64,000 bases of DNA. Source: CAWEQO01 sp963811225 (GTDB taxonomy: Bacteria > Chloroflexota > Anaerolineae > Anaerolineales > Anaerolineaceae). The notes beneath the pieces are model-generated. The model had not been told where the DNA came from and did no database searches. It saw only the letters and a program-made list of their open reading frames with translations. The translations under genes and the position numbers were made by a program. The stretch's first letter is position 1; the number at the start of each line of letters is the position of its first letter. Below are positions 18,535 through 28,138 of this stretch, in pieces. The stretch spans positions 1 to 64,000 of the forward strand of contig CAWEQO010000008.1 of the NCBI GenBank assembly GCA_963811225.1. The letters run 5' to 3'.

Positions 18535-18560
18535 AGACCTGCCTCCAAAGAGGCAGGTCT
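18535..18560 (-). terminator. Terminator of the cold-shock gene
   Basis: An 11-bp perfect stem (agacctgcctc at 18535-18545 with its complement at 18550-18560) has a 4-nt loop and, on the minus strand, a TTTT tract after the stem. It lies 23 bases past the csp stop. Confidence 0.88.
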
Positions 18561-18582
18561 CTATTTGTCAAATAGTGATTAC

Positions 18583-18792
18583 TTACTCAACAGTGACGTT
18601 GGTGGCCTGGGGCCCCTTCGGGCCGTCCTCGACCGTGAACTCCACCTGCTGGCCTTCGGCCAGGGAGCGATAACCGTAGCCGGTGATCGCCGAGTAGTGA
18701 ACAAACACGTCGGGACCGTTCTCGCGCGAGAGGAAACCGTAACCTTTTTCGTTGCTAAACCATTTAACTGTACCGAGGATACGCTCAGTCAT
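18583..18792 (-). CDS. Cold-shock protein (CspA family)
   Basis: A 69-aa single OB-fold RNA-binding protein of the usual length. RNP1 (KGYGFLS) and RNP2 (VFVHYSAI) are intact, and GTVKWFSNEKGYGF is the canonical start. Such proteins melt mRNA structure, and some members act as transcription antiterminators. A strong AGGAGG lies upstream of the ATG. A long leader of about 145 bases with an internal terminator precedes it, suggesting regulation at the RNA level. It has its own promoter and terminator, so it is monocistronic. Confidence 0.96.
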   Translation of the reverse strand: MTERILGTVKWFSNEKGYGFLSRENGPDVFVHYSAITGYGYRSLAEGQQVEFTVEDGPKGPQATNVTVE

Positions 18793-18866
18793 TCTAGTGT
18801 GCCTCCTTTAGGCATGTGAAAAAAATTTGTGATGCAGAGTGTTCCATCGGTTGTTGCGGTCTCTAT

Positions 18867-18898
18867 AAAAAAAGCCCGAGGACGAGAGCGCCTCGAGC
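18867..18898 (-). terminator. Intrinsic terminator inside the csp leader
   Basis: On the minus strand an 8-bp stem (gctcgagg/cctcgggc with one G-T wobble, 18891-18898 with 18874-18881) is followed directly by seven T's (18873-18867). It sits between the csp promoter and its Shine-Dalgarno, about 75 bases before the ATG. It is either an attenuator or the end of a ~70-nt small RNA. Confidence 0.65.
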
Positions 18899-18944
18899 CG
18901 CCATACCTTCCGAACGTGAACGAACCAGCATCTATCTAACAAGC

Positions 18945-18973
18945 ATTCTACCATACCGGCCCATTTTCGTCAA
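18945..18973 (-). promoter_or_regulatory. Promoter of the cold-shock gene
   Basis: On the minus strand, TTGACG (18973-18968), a 17-base spacer and TAGAAT (18950-18945) form a good sigma-70 type promoter. Transcription would start near 18938, giving a leader of about 145 bases. It is divergent from the TPR-gene promoter; the 298 bases between the two genes hold only these promoters and the leader terminator. Confidence 0.8.
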
Positions 18974-19055
18974 GGGTAGTTTGATTTTTTAAAGCATATA
19001 AAAGAGAACGGCGACCGTGAGCCGGAGCCTCAACGCCGCTAAAAATATACTTCCC

Positions 19056-19084
19056 TTGACGAACCAACTCTTACCAGTTATAGT
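19056..19084 (+). promoter_or_regulatory. Promoter of the first TPR gene (leaderless)
   Basis: TTGACG (19056-19061), a 17-base spacer and TATAGT (19079-19084) form a strong promoter. The -10 box ends only 6 bases before the ATG at 19091, so the transcript should begin at or next to the start codon with no 5' leader. Confidence 0.75.
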
Positions 19085-19090
19085 GGCATT

Positions 19091-20365
19091 ATGTATCTGC
19101 GCGGTAGTAAATGGAGCTATAACCAGCGCAAACGGCGGTTCCATCCATTCCGAATTGTCATTTTGGTAGCCCTGATCGCGGGCGCACTGTACGTCAACCA
19201 GGTCGTGGTGCCTGCGACTCAGCCGCTGTTTGTGCCAACGCTGACCCCAACTCGCTCCCCTGAATCGTTCGTTGCCGAAGCCGAAAGCCTCCTCGATCAG
19301 GGGAAGCTGGTTCCGGCTGCCGTCGCGTACCGTGAGGCCATCAAGGCCGATCCTAAGAATGCATCCAATTACATTACCCTGTCACGCCTGCTGATCTATA
19401 CCCGCCAATATCAAGACGCAGTCACTCAGTCCGAAAATGCCCTGCTGATCAACCCCAACAACGCCACGGCGCATGCCATCCGCGGTTGGGCGTATGCTTT
19501 CCTGGGCAATTTCCTCGACGCCGAGGGCTCACTCAGCACGGCCATGAAACTGGAGCCTAACAATGCGGTGGCCTACGCCTATCTGGCCGAGACGCTGGTG
19601 TTGAAGTACCAGAACGGGCTGGGTGACCTGGGCACGCTCGATCAGGCCATCGAGGCCTCGCGCACCGCCCAGACTTATGGGCCGAACCTGATGGAGACCC
19701 ACCGGGCGCGCGGCATCGTGCTGGAAGAAACCGGCAACTACGAAGAGGCGGTGGCCGAGTATGAAGCCGCCATTTCGCAGAACGAGAACATCGCCGACCT
19801 GCACATGGCCCTGGGGCGCAATTACCGCTCCCTCGAACAGTACGAAAAAGCCATTGAGGAGTTCAATCGCGCCACCGGCCTCAACCCTTCCGATCCTGAG
19901 CCGCCGCTGTACATCTCGCGTGTCTACTTTGCGGTCGGTGAGTTCGCCAAGGCTATCCAGTACGCCGAGCAGTCCATCAAAGTCAACCCGACCGACCCGT
20001 ACCTGTACGGCAACCTGGGCAGCATCTACTACCGCGACCGCAATTACCCGGAGGCCATCAAAGCCTTTCGGATCACCTTACGCGGCGGGGCCACAGAAGA
20101 CGGCGGAACCGTGGAAGGCCTGCCGCTGGACTACGGCCGCATCGCCGAATACTATTACTACTACGGCCTGGCGCTGGCCCGCAGCGGAGAATGCGGCGAG
20201 GCGCTGCAGATTGCACAGATGATGACCGAGGGTGTGCCGGACGATGAGATCTCGGTCGCTAACGCCGAGGCGATGGTGGAAATCTGCCAGGAGCTGGCCG
20301 ACAGCCCAACCACCGCGACGCCGGGTGGAGATGAGAACGCGGTCGAAGCGACCCCAACCCCCTGA
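19091..20365 (+). CDS. Membrane-anchored TPR protein
   Basis: A 424-aa protein. A basic N-terminus (YNQRKRRFHPFR) is followed by one membrane helix (~22-40), a short Pro/Thr linker (PTLTPTRSPESF) and about eight tetratricopeptide repeats through residue ~390. The C-terminus is a Thr/Pro tail. TPR domains bind partner proteins; the partner is not known. It is the first of two paralogous neighbours; both share the PTxTPTRSPxSF linker and TPR register, so they look like a tandem duplication. No Shine-Dalgarno is present, which agrees with a leaderless transcript. Confidence 0.82.
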   Translation: MYLRGSKWSYNQRKRRFHPFRIVILVALIAGALYVNQVVVPATQPLFVPTLTPTRSPESFVAEAESLLDQGKLVPAAVAYREAIKADPKNASNYITLSRLLIYTRQYQDAVTQSENALLINPNNATAHAIRGWAYAFLGNFLDAEGSLSTAMKLEPNNAVAYAYLAETLVLKYQNGLGDLGTLDQAIEASRTAQTYGPNLMETHRARGIVLEETGNYEEAVAEYEAAISQNENIADLHMALGRNYRSLEQYEKAIEEFNRATGLNPSDPEPPLYISRVYFAVGEFAKAIQYAEQSIKVNPTDPYLYGNLGSIYYRDRNYPEAIKAFRITLRGGATEDGGTVEGLPLDYGRIAEYYYYYGLALARSGECGEALQIAQMMTEGVPDDEISVANAEAMVEICQELADSPTTATPGGDENAVEATPTP

Positions 20366-20370
20366 ACCTT

Positions 20371-21765
20371 ATGGATGAGTGGCAATTAACCGGAAAACGT
20401 CCCACCTTCCGGCGGCACCGGTCCCATTCGAACCCGAACCGCCTGCTGGTGTATATGATTCTGCTGGTTGCCACCCTGTTTGTGCTGCGCTCCATCAACA
20501 TGGAGGAGATCACCTCGCCGTTCGCCCCCACCGCCACCCCCACCCGCTCGCCTACCTCATTCATTATGGAAGGCCAGACCCATTTCGTAGCAGGCGACAT
20601 GAACAAGGCCATCGACGCCTACCAAAGGGCTGTGGCGCTCGCCCCGGGCAATGCCGATATTCAAGCCGAGTTAGCCCGCATTCAGGTATACTCTTCGACC
20701 CTGCTGACAACCGATGCGGATAAGTGGGACCGGCTGCAGCAGGCGCTGTCCTCTGGAGATCAGGCGGTCGCCGCGGATGAGGAGAACAGCATGGCGCACG
20801 CCGTGCGGGCTTTCACGCTGGACTGGATGGCCAGTTCGGCCCTGTCCGATGGGAACGGCCCCAAATACCTGGCCGAAGCCGAGCAGGAAATCATCCGTTC
20901 CCTGCAGCTGGACAATAAAAACGCCCTGGCGTATGCCTATTATGCTGAAATCATGACCGACCAGCAAAAGCAGGTGCAGGCTGCAGAACAGATCCGCCGG
21001 GCGATAGAGCTCGACCCAAACTCAATGGATGTGCACCGGGTCAACGCTTACGTGCTGGAGACGTTGGGCGAGTACGAGCAGTCGATCGCAGAGTATGAGG
21101 AGGCCGCCAAGGCCGCCCCCAACCTGACTTTCCTGTACATCCAGATCGGCATCACCTACCGGCACATTGGCTCGACCACCATCAATAAAGAGGTGCGTAA
21201 CAACCTGTACGAAGAGGCGCTGAACCAATTCCAGAAGGCGGTTAATATCAACGAGCAGTTGGGCATTAAAGACCCCATCCCGTATCTGGCGATCGGCAAA
21301 ACCTACACGCAAATGGGTGAATTCTTCGCAGCCTCACGCAACGTGCGCAAAGCGGTGGAGTTCGACCCCTCGAACCCGGATGTGTACGCCTCGCTGGGGA
21401 TCGTATACCACAAGTCACGCAACTTCGAGGGCGCCATCCCGGCTTTGAAGTGCGCGGTGGAAGGCTGCGATGCGAAGGAAAGCTGCATCGTGCGCCAGGA
21501 GTGCGACGAAAACACCTTGCCCGAAGATGTGGAACTTAAGATCGAGATCAAGGGGCTGCCGCTGACCAGCACAACGGTGGTCTACTACTACACCTACGGC
21601 TCGGTGCTGGCGGGTATGCACCGCCCCGGCGACAAGCACAACTACTGCGCTGCGGCAGTGAAGATCTTAGGCCAGGTGCGTGACCAATACGCCGACGACC
21701 CGAATATTATGTCGATTGTTGAAGCCAGCGAAGAAATTTGCGCCTCGTTTGGAATCCGGCGATAA
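20371..21765 (+). CDS. Membrane-anchored TPR protein (paralogue)
   Basis: A 464-aa protein. A basic N-terminus (KRPTFRRHRSHSNPNR) precedes one membrane helix (~29-43) and the linker PTATPTRSPTSF, then about eight TPR-like repeats. Five cysteines cluster near residues ~360-385 (CAVEGCDAKESCIVRQEC), absent in the upstream paralogue. It begins five bases after the preceding stop, so it is co-transcribed. Function is unknown; the Cys cluster might bind metal or form disulfides outside the membrane (inference). Confidence 0.8.
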   Translation: MDEWQLTGKRPTFRRHRSHSNPNRLLVYMILLVATLFVLRSINMEEITSPFAPTATPTRSPTSFIMEGQTHFVAGDMNKAIDAYQRAVALAPGNADIQAELARIQVYSSTLLTTDADKWDRLQQALSSGDQAVAADEENSMAHAVRAFTLDWMASSALSDGNGPKYLAEAEQEIIRSLQLDNKNALAYAYYAEIMTDQQKQVQAAEQIRRAIELDPNSMDVHRVNAYVLETLGEYEQSIAEYEEAAKAAPNLTFLYIQIGITYRHIGSTTINKEVRNNLYEEALNQFQKAVNINEQLGIKDPIPYLAIGKTYTQMGEFFAASRNVRKAVEFDPSNPDVYASLGIVYHKSRNFEGAIPALKCAVEGCDAKESCIVRQECDENTLPEDVELKIEIKGLPLTSTTVVYYYTYGSVLAGMHRPGDKHNYCAAAVKILGQVRDQYADDPNIMSIVEASEEICASFGIRR

Positions 21766-21862
21766 CCCATAACACAGGGTAGGCAACCACGAGTGCGGCC
21801 CCGACGAACGATCAGAGCCATCGCTAGAAATATTAATATTGTATTAAAACAATTTTTCCCTC

Positions 21863-21891
21863 TTGACTAACCATCCAAAGTTCGATATGAT
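21863..21891 (+). promoter_or_regulatory. groESL promoter
   Basis: TTGACT (21863-21868), a 17-base spacer and TATGAT (21886-21891) form a sigma-70 type promoter. The CIRCE operator begins 10 bases after the -10 box, at the expected transcription start. Confidence 0.85.
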
Positions 21892-21900
21892 TGCAACGGT

Positions 21901-21927
21901 TTAGCACTCTATGCATTAGAGTGCTAA
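21901..21927. promoter_or_regulatory. CIRCE operator (HrcA binding site)
   Basis: TTAGCACTC-N9-GAGTGCTAA is an exact match to the CIRCE consensus. It overlaps the predicted transcription start of groESL. HrcA repressor binding here gives heat-shock induction; hrcA itself is not in this window. Confidence 0.98.
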
Positions 21928-21972
21928 ACACAAGACCAAAATCAATCCATATCCTGAAGCAGGAGGTCTGTA

Positions 21973-22269
21973 ATGACACTCAATCTCAAACCTATGGGCG
22001 GTCGTGTCGTGGTAGAACCCGTCGAGCAAGAAGAAGTAACAGCCGGGGGGATCGTTCTTCCAGAAACCGCCAAGGAAAAACCCCAAAAGGGGAAAGTTCT
22101 CTCCATCGGTCCTGGCGACAGGGACGAAAAAGGTAACCGCATCCCCATGGATGTTCAAGTAGGCGACACCGTTTTGTTCGCAAAATACGGTGGCACTGAG
22201 ATCAAGATGGAAGGTAAGAAGCTCTTGATCCTCCGCGAAAGCGACCTGCTTGCTATCATCACAGACTGA
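21973..22269 (+). CDS. groES: Co-chaperonin GroES
   Basis: A 98-aa protein of normal length. It shows LKPMGGRVVVEPVEQEE at the start, the mobile loop (TAGGIVLPETAKEKP) that docks to GroEL, and GDTVLFAKYGGTEIK. It forms the heptameric lid of the GroEL chamber in the cytoplasm. AGGAGG lies upstream of the ATG. It is the first gene of a two-gene heat-shock operon under CIRCE control, 41 bases before groEL. Confidence 0.98.
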   Translation: MTLNLKPMGGRVVVEPVEQEEVTAGGIVLPETAKEKPQKGKVLSIGPGDRDEKGNRIPMDVQVGDTVLFAKYGGTEIKMEGKKLLILRESDLLAIITD

Positions 22270-22310
22270 TAAAACACCCTAAGTATTAAAATATAAAAGG
22301 AGTTCTCCAA

Positions 22311-23942
<1,632 letters not shown>

Positions 23943-23959
23943 AATTTTACCAGTAACGA

Positions 23960-23990
23960 AAAACCGGCCTCGAAATTCGAGGCCGGTTTT
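23960..23990. terminator. Bidirectional terminator between groEL and sdhB
   Basis: A 13-bp stem, AAAACCGGCCTCG with its complement, encloses a short AAATT loop (23960-23972 with 23978-23990). T-tracts on both strands follow the stem. It lies between two convergent operons. Confidence 0.93.
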
Positions 23991-24023
23991 TCGTTATTCA
24001 GATGACGGACTTTATCTCAGACA

Positions 24024-24746
24024 TTATTCGGGAGCGTCTGTCAACCTTCCCGTATTGAGTGCGTGCTTCACCTCTGCGATGGCCTGGGTAATCTTGATAT
24101 CACGCGGGCATGCCTCAGTGCAGTTGAAGACGGTGCGGCAGCGCCAGACGCCATCGGTGTCGTTGAGGATCGCCAGGCGTTCTTGCGCGCCGCGATCGCG
24201 GCTGTCGAAGATGAAGCGGTGGGCGTTGACGATAGCAGCCGGGCCGACGTACTGGTGATTGGACCAGAACGGCGGGCACGAGGTGGTGCAGGCGGCGCAC
24301 AGGATGCACTTGGTGGTATCGTCAAAGCGCTCGCGCTGCTCTGGGCTTTGCAGGCGCTCTTTGCCATCGGCCGGCAGCGGCTCATTATTGATGAAGTACG
24401 GCAGCACCTGACGGTAGTGCTCGAAGAACGGCTCCATATCCACCACCAGGTCTTTGATCACCTTCAGCCCTAAAATTGGCTCGATCACGATCATGTTGGT
24501 ATTCAGATCGTGCACCAACACTTTGCAGGCCAGATAGTTGCGGCCGTTGATGCGCATGGCATCCGAGCCGCACACGCCGTGGGCGCACGAGCGCCGGAAC
24601 GCAAGCGAGCCGTCGTGGTAGCCGCGCACTTGCTCCAGTAGATCGAGCACACGGTCCTCGGGCTGGGCGTCGATGGTATAGATGTCGTAACGAGGCTTAC
24701 GATCTTTTTCCGGGTTGTAACGGAATATCTTTAAAGTAACATCCAC
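24024..24746 (-). CDS. sdhB: Succinate dehydrogenase iron-sulfur subunit
   Basis: A 240-aa subunit that passes electrons from SdhA flavin to the membrane anchor. The N-terminal ferredoxin domain has FRRSCAHGVCGSDAM and a later Cys (YLACKVL) for the 2Fe-2S cluster. The C-terminal domain has CILCAACTTSCPPFW and CTEACPRDIKI for the 4Fe-4S and 3Fe-4S clusters. It is the last gene of the sdhCDAB operon, 12 bases after sdhA. The order and full cofactor motifs support a working complex II. Confidence 0.96.
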   Translation of the reverse strand: MDVTLKIFRYNPEKDRKPRYDIYTIDAQPEDRVLDLLEQVRGYHDGSLAFRRSCAHGVCGSDAMRINGRNYLACKVLVHDLNTNMIVIEPILGLKVIKDLVVDMEPFFEHYRQVLPYFINNEPLPADGKERLQSPEQRERFDDTTKCILCAACTTSCPPFWSNHQYVGPAAIVNAHRFIFDSRDRGAQERLAILNDTDGVWRCRTVFNCTEACPRDIKITQAIAEVKHALNTGRLTDAPE

Positions 24747-24758
24747 GGTTTCCTCCTT

Positions 24759-26552
24759 CTAATAAACCCGTTCCATCGGCTGATACTTGGTGATAGTCAC
24801 CGATTTGTAATCCAGCGTGACCTTATCCCCTTGCAAGCAGGCCAGGGTATGCTTGAGCCACTCCTTGTCGTTGCGCTTGGGGAAATCCTCACGGGCATGC
24901 GCGCCGCGACTTTCAGTGCGGGCCTCGGCTGAAACAGCGGTGACCAGCGCCAGATCGAGCATGTTCTTCAGCTCCCAGGTGTTCATCAACTCCATGTTGA
25001 ACACTTTACCGGTGTCACTGACCTTCACATGATTGAAACGCTCACGCAGCTCTCGGATCTTGTCGATGGCGGTTTGCAGCCTGTCAGAGGTGCGGAACAC
25101 GCCAACATCGTCGAACATGACCGAGCGCATCTCAGCGCCCAGCTCGGCTGCATTCTCGGCGCCGTCGCCGCTCATCAGCCCGGCGATGATCTCATTCGTG
25201 CCTGCCAGCGGATCGTCCGGCAGCGGCGGTGCGTTGACGCCGTTGGCGAACTCGGCGGCGTTCAGCCCGGCATGCTTTCCAAACACAATCAGGTCGAGCA
25301 GCGAATTGGTTCCCAGGCGGTTGGCGCCGTGCACCGAGACGCAGGCGCATTCGCCGGCGGCATACAAGCCAGGCATGGTATTGCCTTGCGCGTCGATCAA
25401 CACGCGCCCATACACATCGGTGGGGATGCCGCCCATGGCGTAGTGGGCGGTCGGCTGGACAGGCATGGGCTGCTTGACCGGGTCGACGCCCAGGTAGGTG
25501 AGGCAGAAATCGGCGATATCGGGGATCTTGGAAAGGATCTCCTTGTCTGTCACCCGGTAGGGCGTGCCGTCCGGACGAGTGCGCCCATCGATCTCAGCGT
25601 ACTTGTTGATTGTCTCCGGGCGAGCATCCAGGTACATGTAACGCTTGCCGTTGATGCCGCGGCCCTCGCGCACCTCCAGGTAGATCGCCCGGCTGACCAC
25701 ATCCCGCGAGGCCAGGTCCTTCACGGTGGGCGCATAACGCTCCATAAAGCGTTCCCCCTCATTGTTAATCAGCACGCCGCCCTCACCGCGCACTGCCTCG
25801 GTGATCAGGATGCCCATGCGGTAGATGCCGGTGGGGTGGAACTGGAAGAACTCCATGTCCATCAGCGGCAGGCCATGGCGCAGCAGGATGGCCGGTCCAT
25901 CGCCGGTATAGGAGTAGGCGTTGGAGGTTACCTCCCAGATGCGGCCCCAGCCGCCGGTGGCAAAGATCACTGCTTTGGCCTGGAAGATGTGGATCTCGCT
26001 GTTGAGCAGCTCGACCGCTACCACGCCCGCCACCGCCCCATCAACTACCAGCAGGTCCATGACCTGGTACTCGTCAAAGAAACGGATGTTGTTCTTGATG
26101 CACTGCTGGTAAAGGGTCTGCAAAATCATGTGGCCGGTGCGGTCGGCGGCGTAGCACGAACGCCGCACGGGCTTGTGGGTCTCGTTGTTGGTGTGGCCGC
26201 CGAAGGGCCGCTGGGCGATGCGCCCGTCGGGTGTGCGCGAGAAGGGCAAACCCATATGCTCCAGCTCCAGGACGGCTTGGACGGCCTCCTCGCACATGAA
26301 GGCGATCTTATCCTGGTCGCCGAGGTAATCGCTGCCCTTGACGGTGTCAAAGGTATGCCATTCGGGATGATCTTCCTCGATGTTGCCCAGCGCCGCGCCG
26401 ACGCCGCCCTGGGCTGCGCCCGTATGCGAGCGGGAGGGGTAAAGCTTGCTGATAACGGCGGTCTTGGCGCCGCGTGAGGCATACATGGCGGCCATCAGCC
26501 CCGCACCTCCACCGCCGATGATGATGACATCGAATTGATGTGTCTGAGACAT
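24759..26552 (-). CDS. sdhA: Succinate dehydrogenase flavoprotein subunit
   Basis: A ~597-aa flavoprotein that oxidises succinate to fumarate. It shows the dinucleotide site DVIIIGGGGAGLMAA, the FAD-attachment region SHTGAAQGGVGAALGN, the active-site stretch FVMERYAPTVKDLASRDVVS (with F read here as RF) and the HGANRLGTNSLLD motif. I choose ATG 26552 (MSQTHQFDVIIIGG); an open frame runs 18 codons further but is not conserved. It sits between sdhD and sdhB in the operon. Confidence 0.96.
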   Translation of the reverse strand: MSQTHQFDVIIIGGGGAGLMAAMYASRGAKTAVISKLYPSRSHTGAAQGGVGAALGNIEEDHPEWHTFDTVKGSDYLGDQDKIAFMCEEAVQAVLELEHMGLPFSRTPDGRIAQRPFGGHTNNETHKPVRRSCYAADRTGHMILQTLYQQCIKNNIRFFDEYQVMDLLVVDGAVAGVVAVELLNSEIHIFQAKAVIFATGGWGRIWEVTSNAYSYTGDGPAILLRHGLPLMDMEFFQFHPTGIYRMGILITEAVRGEGGVLINNEGERFMERYAPTVKDLASRDVVSRAIYLEVREGRGINGKRYMYLDARPETINKYAEIDGRTRPDGTPYRVTDKEILSKIPDIADFCLTYLGVDPVKQPMPVQPTAHYAMGGIPTDVYGRVLIDAQGNTMPGLYAAGECACVSVHGANRLGTNSLLDLIVFGKHAGLNAAEFANGVNAPPLPDDPLAGTNEIIAGLMSGDGAENAAELGAEMRSVMFDDVGVFRTSDRLQTAIDKIRELRERFNHVKVSDTGKVFNMELMNTWELKNMLDLALVTAVSAEARTESRGAHAREDFPKRNDKEWLKHTLACLQGDKVTLDYKSVTITKYQPMERVY

Positions 26553-26565
26553 GTTCGCTCCAAGT

Positions 26566-26955
26566 CTATGCGGGACGGACCCCGCCGATAAGTGCAATTG
26601 CGCCAATCGCGCTAATTACCAGCCAGAAGATGAACAGCAGCCAGGCCACTACCGAGCGGGAGCGGTCGCTGTGGATGTAATCAGCCGACACCTGACGCAA
26701 GCCGTTGACGCCGTGGGCAAAGGCAAAGACCAACAGCAGCGCATCAAAGATACGCCAGCCAACATTGGCCCAGCGAGTCGCCACGTAACTCAAGCTCATG
26801 GCATGCGGGCCCACCAGGATATCTTGCAGAATAACATGAAAGAAAGCCAGGAAAATCAACAGAAAGCCGCTGTAACGCATCCAGCGCCAGGCAAAGGCGT
26901 CGTAGTTGCGAGCCGGCTTCACCGTCTGTTCGCGGATGGTTTGTTCGTTTGCCAT
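26566..26955 (-). CDS. sdhD: Succinate dehydrogenase membrane anchor subunit
   Basis: A ~129-aa protein with three membrane helices. Histidines in FLAFFHVILQDIL and FAFAHGVNGLRQV are placed like heme b ligands; the HGVNGxR motif is shared with SdhC. It anchors SdhAB and helps pass electrons to quinone. I choose ATG 26955 (MANEQTIREQ). It lies 13 bases before sdhA and 10 bases after sdhC. Confidence 0.9.
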   Translation of the reverse strand: MANEQTIREQTVKPARNYDAFAWRWMRYSGFLLIFLAFFHVILQDILVGPHAMSLSYVATRWANVGWRIFDALLLVFAFAHGVNGLRQVSADYIHSDRSRSVVAWLLFIFWLVISAIGAIALIGGVRPA

Positions 26956-26965
26956 ATCGTGTCTC

Positions 26966-27388
26966 CTATCCGCCGCCAAACAGGCCATAGTTGAAATGAA
27001 GAATGCGGTAGAACATCCACAAAGCCGCGGGCAACCACAGGATCAGCGAGATTGCCAGGACGGCGCGAGTGGAGCGGCGTTCGGGCTTGATCTCCCAATC
27101 GCGACGGGCAAACAGGTCCACATAAGCGATGCGGGCGCCGTTGACACCGTGGTAGAACACGCAGAACACCAGCGCGATCTCGCCCAATCCGAACAAGGTC
27201 GAGCGATAGACGTTGAGTACCTCACTGTACAAGTCTGGCCTGAAATAGACGAAAGCGGTATCGACGATATGGATCGAGAGGAAGAGCAAGACTCCCAGGC
27301 CGGTGATGCGATGGAGCAGCCAGGCCAGCTGCCCCTCCCGGCCTCGGTAGCCCACGTAGCCTGTCAGCGTTGTGCGCAAGTTGGACAC
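26966..27388 (-). CDS. sdhC: Succinate dehydrogenase cytochrome b subunit
   Basis: A 140-aa protein with three membrane helices. LLHRITGLGVLLFLSIHIVD is the classical SdhC motif, and FYHGVNGARIAYVDL supplies a second histidine, so a heme b site is likely. It starts with GTG behind AGGAGG, is the first gene of the operon, and has a promoter about 35 bases upstream. Confidence 0.92.
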   Translation of the reverse strand: MSNLRTTLTGYVGYRGREGQLAWLLHRITGLGVLLFLSIHIVDTAFVYFRPDLYSEVLNVYRSTLFGLGEIALVFCVFYHGVNGARIAYVDLFARRDWEIKPERRSTRAVLAISLILWLPAALWMFYRILHFNYGLFGGG

Positions 27389-27422
27389 TTTTTACCTCCT
27401 TTGTTGAATTTCCCCTACGGAG

Positions 27423-27451
27423 ATTGTAGCACCGGTTGTAAAAATTGCCAA
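27423..27451 (-). promoter_or_regulatory. sdhCDAB promoter
   Basis: On the minus strand, TTGGCA (27451-27446), a 17-base spacer and TACAAT (27428-27423) lie 35 bases upstream of sdhC. Confidence 0.75.
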
Positions 27452-27551
27452 ATAAAATCGATCCTCATTACCGTTTTGGAAGATTTTATCGCTTGTGCGA
27501 ATGCCGACGTGTTACGCAGCCATCCAACGCGCAAACAGACCCGATAAAAAA

Positions 27552-27573
27552 TGCCCTGGTCATGACCAGGGCA
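27552..27573 (-). terminator. Terminator after the YgiT-type gene
   Basis: A perfect 22-bp palindrome (tgccctggtca and its complement) is followed on the minus strand by six T's. It lies 15 bases after the zinc-finger gene stop and upstream of the sdh promoter. Confidence 0.85.
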
Positions 27574-27587
27574 AATTGATTTTGCGT

Positions 27588-27884
27588 TTATTCAGGCTGG
27601 CTCGGTCGCGGGTTCTTCCGCTCGACCGGGCGCGGCATAGGCCGCGGCCGGGGCGAAGGCTTGCCGGCGTTGGGGCTCAGCATGAGACTGAGCTGGTTGA
27701 GCGCCTGCACGTCGTATTCGCGGCGGTGACAAACATCGCAAACCCAGGCAGGGAAGTCGGGAACTGTCACCAAGTCATCACCGATCCAGGTAAAGTAGGT
27801 GACGAAGTCTCGGTGCATTTGTCCAGCCTGGCACTCGTGACAAGGTATGGTGAATTCTTCGAGTTCGCTGTTGTTTTCGCTCAT
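27588..27884 (-). CDS. YgiT-type zinc-finger domain protein
   Basis: A 98-aa protein. Cys pairs CHEC (15-18) and CDVC (~49-52) flank a short beta region ending in FPAWVCDVCHRREYD, the YgiT/MqsA N-terminal zinc-finger pattern. The last ~30 residues are a Pro/Arg-rich tail (PRPRPMPRPVERKNPR). YgiT-type proteins are often antitoxins with an HTH, but no HTH and no toxin partner are visible here. It is a single gene with a good terminator. Function is unknown. Confidence 0.75.
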   Translation of the reverse strand: MSENNSELEEFTIPCHECQAGQMHRDFVTYFTWIGDDLVTVPDFPAWVCDVCHRREYDVQALNQLSLMLSPNAGKPSPRPRPMPRPVERKNPRPSQPE

Positions 27885-28138
27885 TTTTCAAAGAAATCAG
27901 CTATTGCCAATTCGCCTTTCATTAAAACTATTATATCACTTTCAACCAAAATAGCATTCAATGGGCCTAAGAAATTTGTTAGAAACATCTGGGAAGGAAA
28001 ATCGCGAGGAGCTTATCCACCAGGAAGACGCCATAAATCAGCGTAAAAGGTAAGGAGGACATACCTGCTCGGATAGAGTATCGAATGCAGCCGGATAAAC
28101 CTTACTCATATTCAGCATATATAGATTGAAACAGGGCT

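Noticed and set aside
25029..26477. A ~480-codon plus-strand open frame over sdhA
   Set aside because: Antisense shadow of a conserved flavoprotein gene; no ribosome site or recognisable domain.
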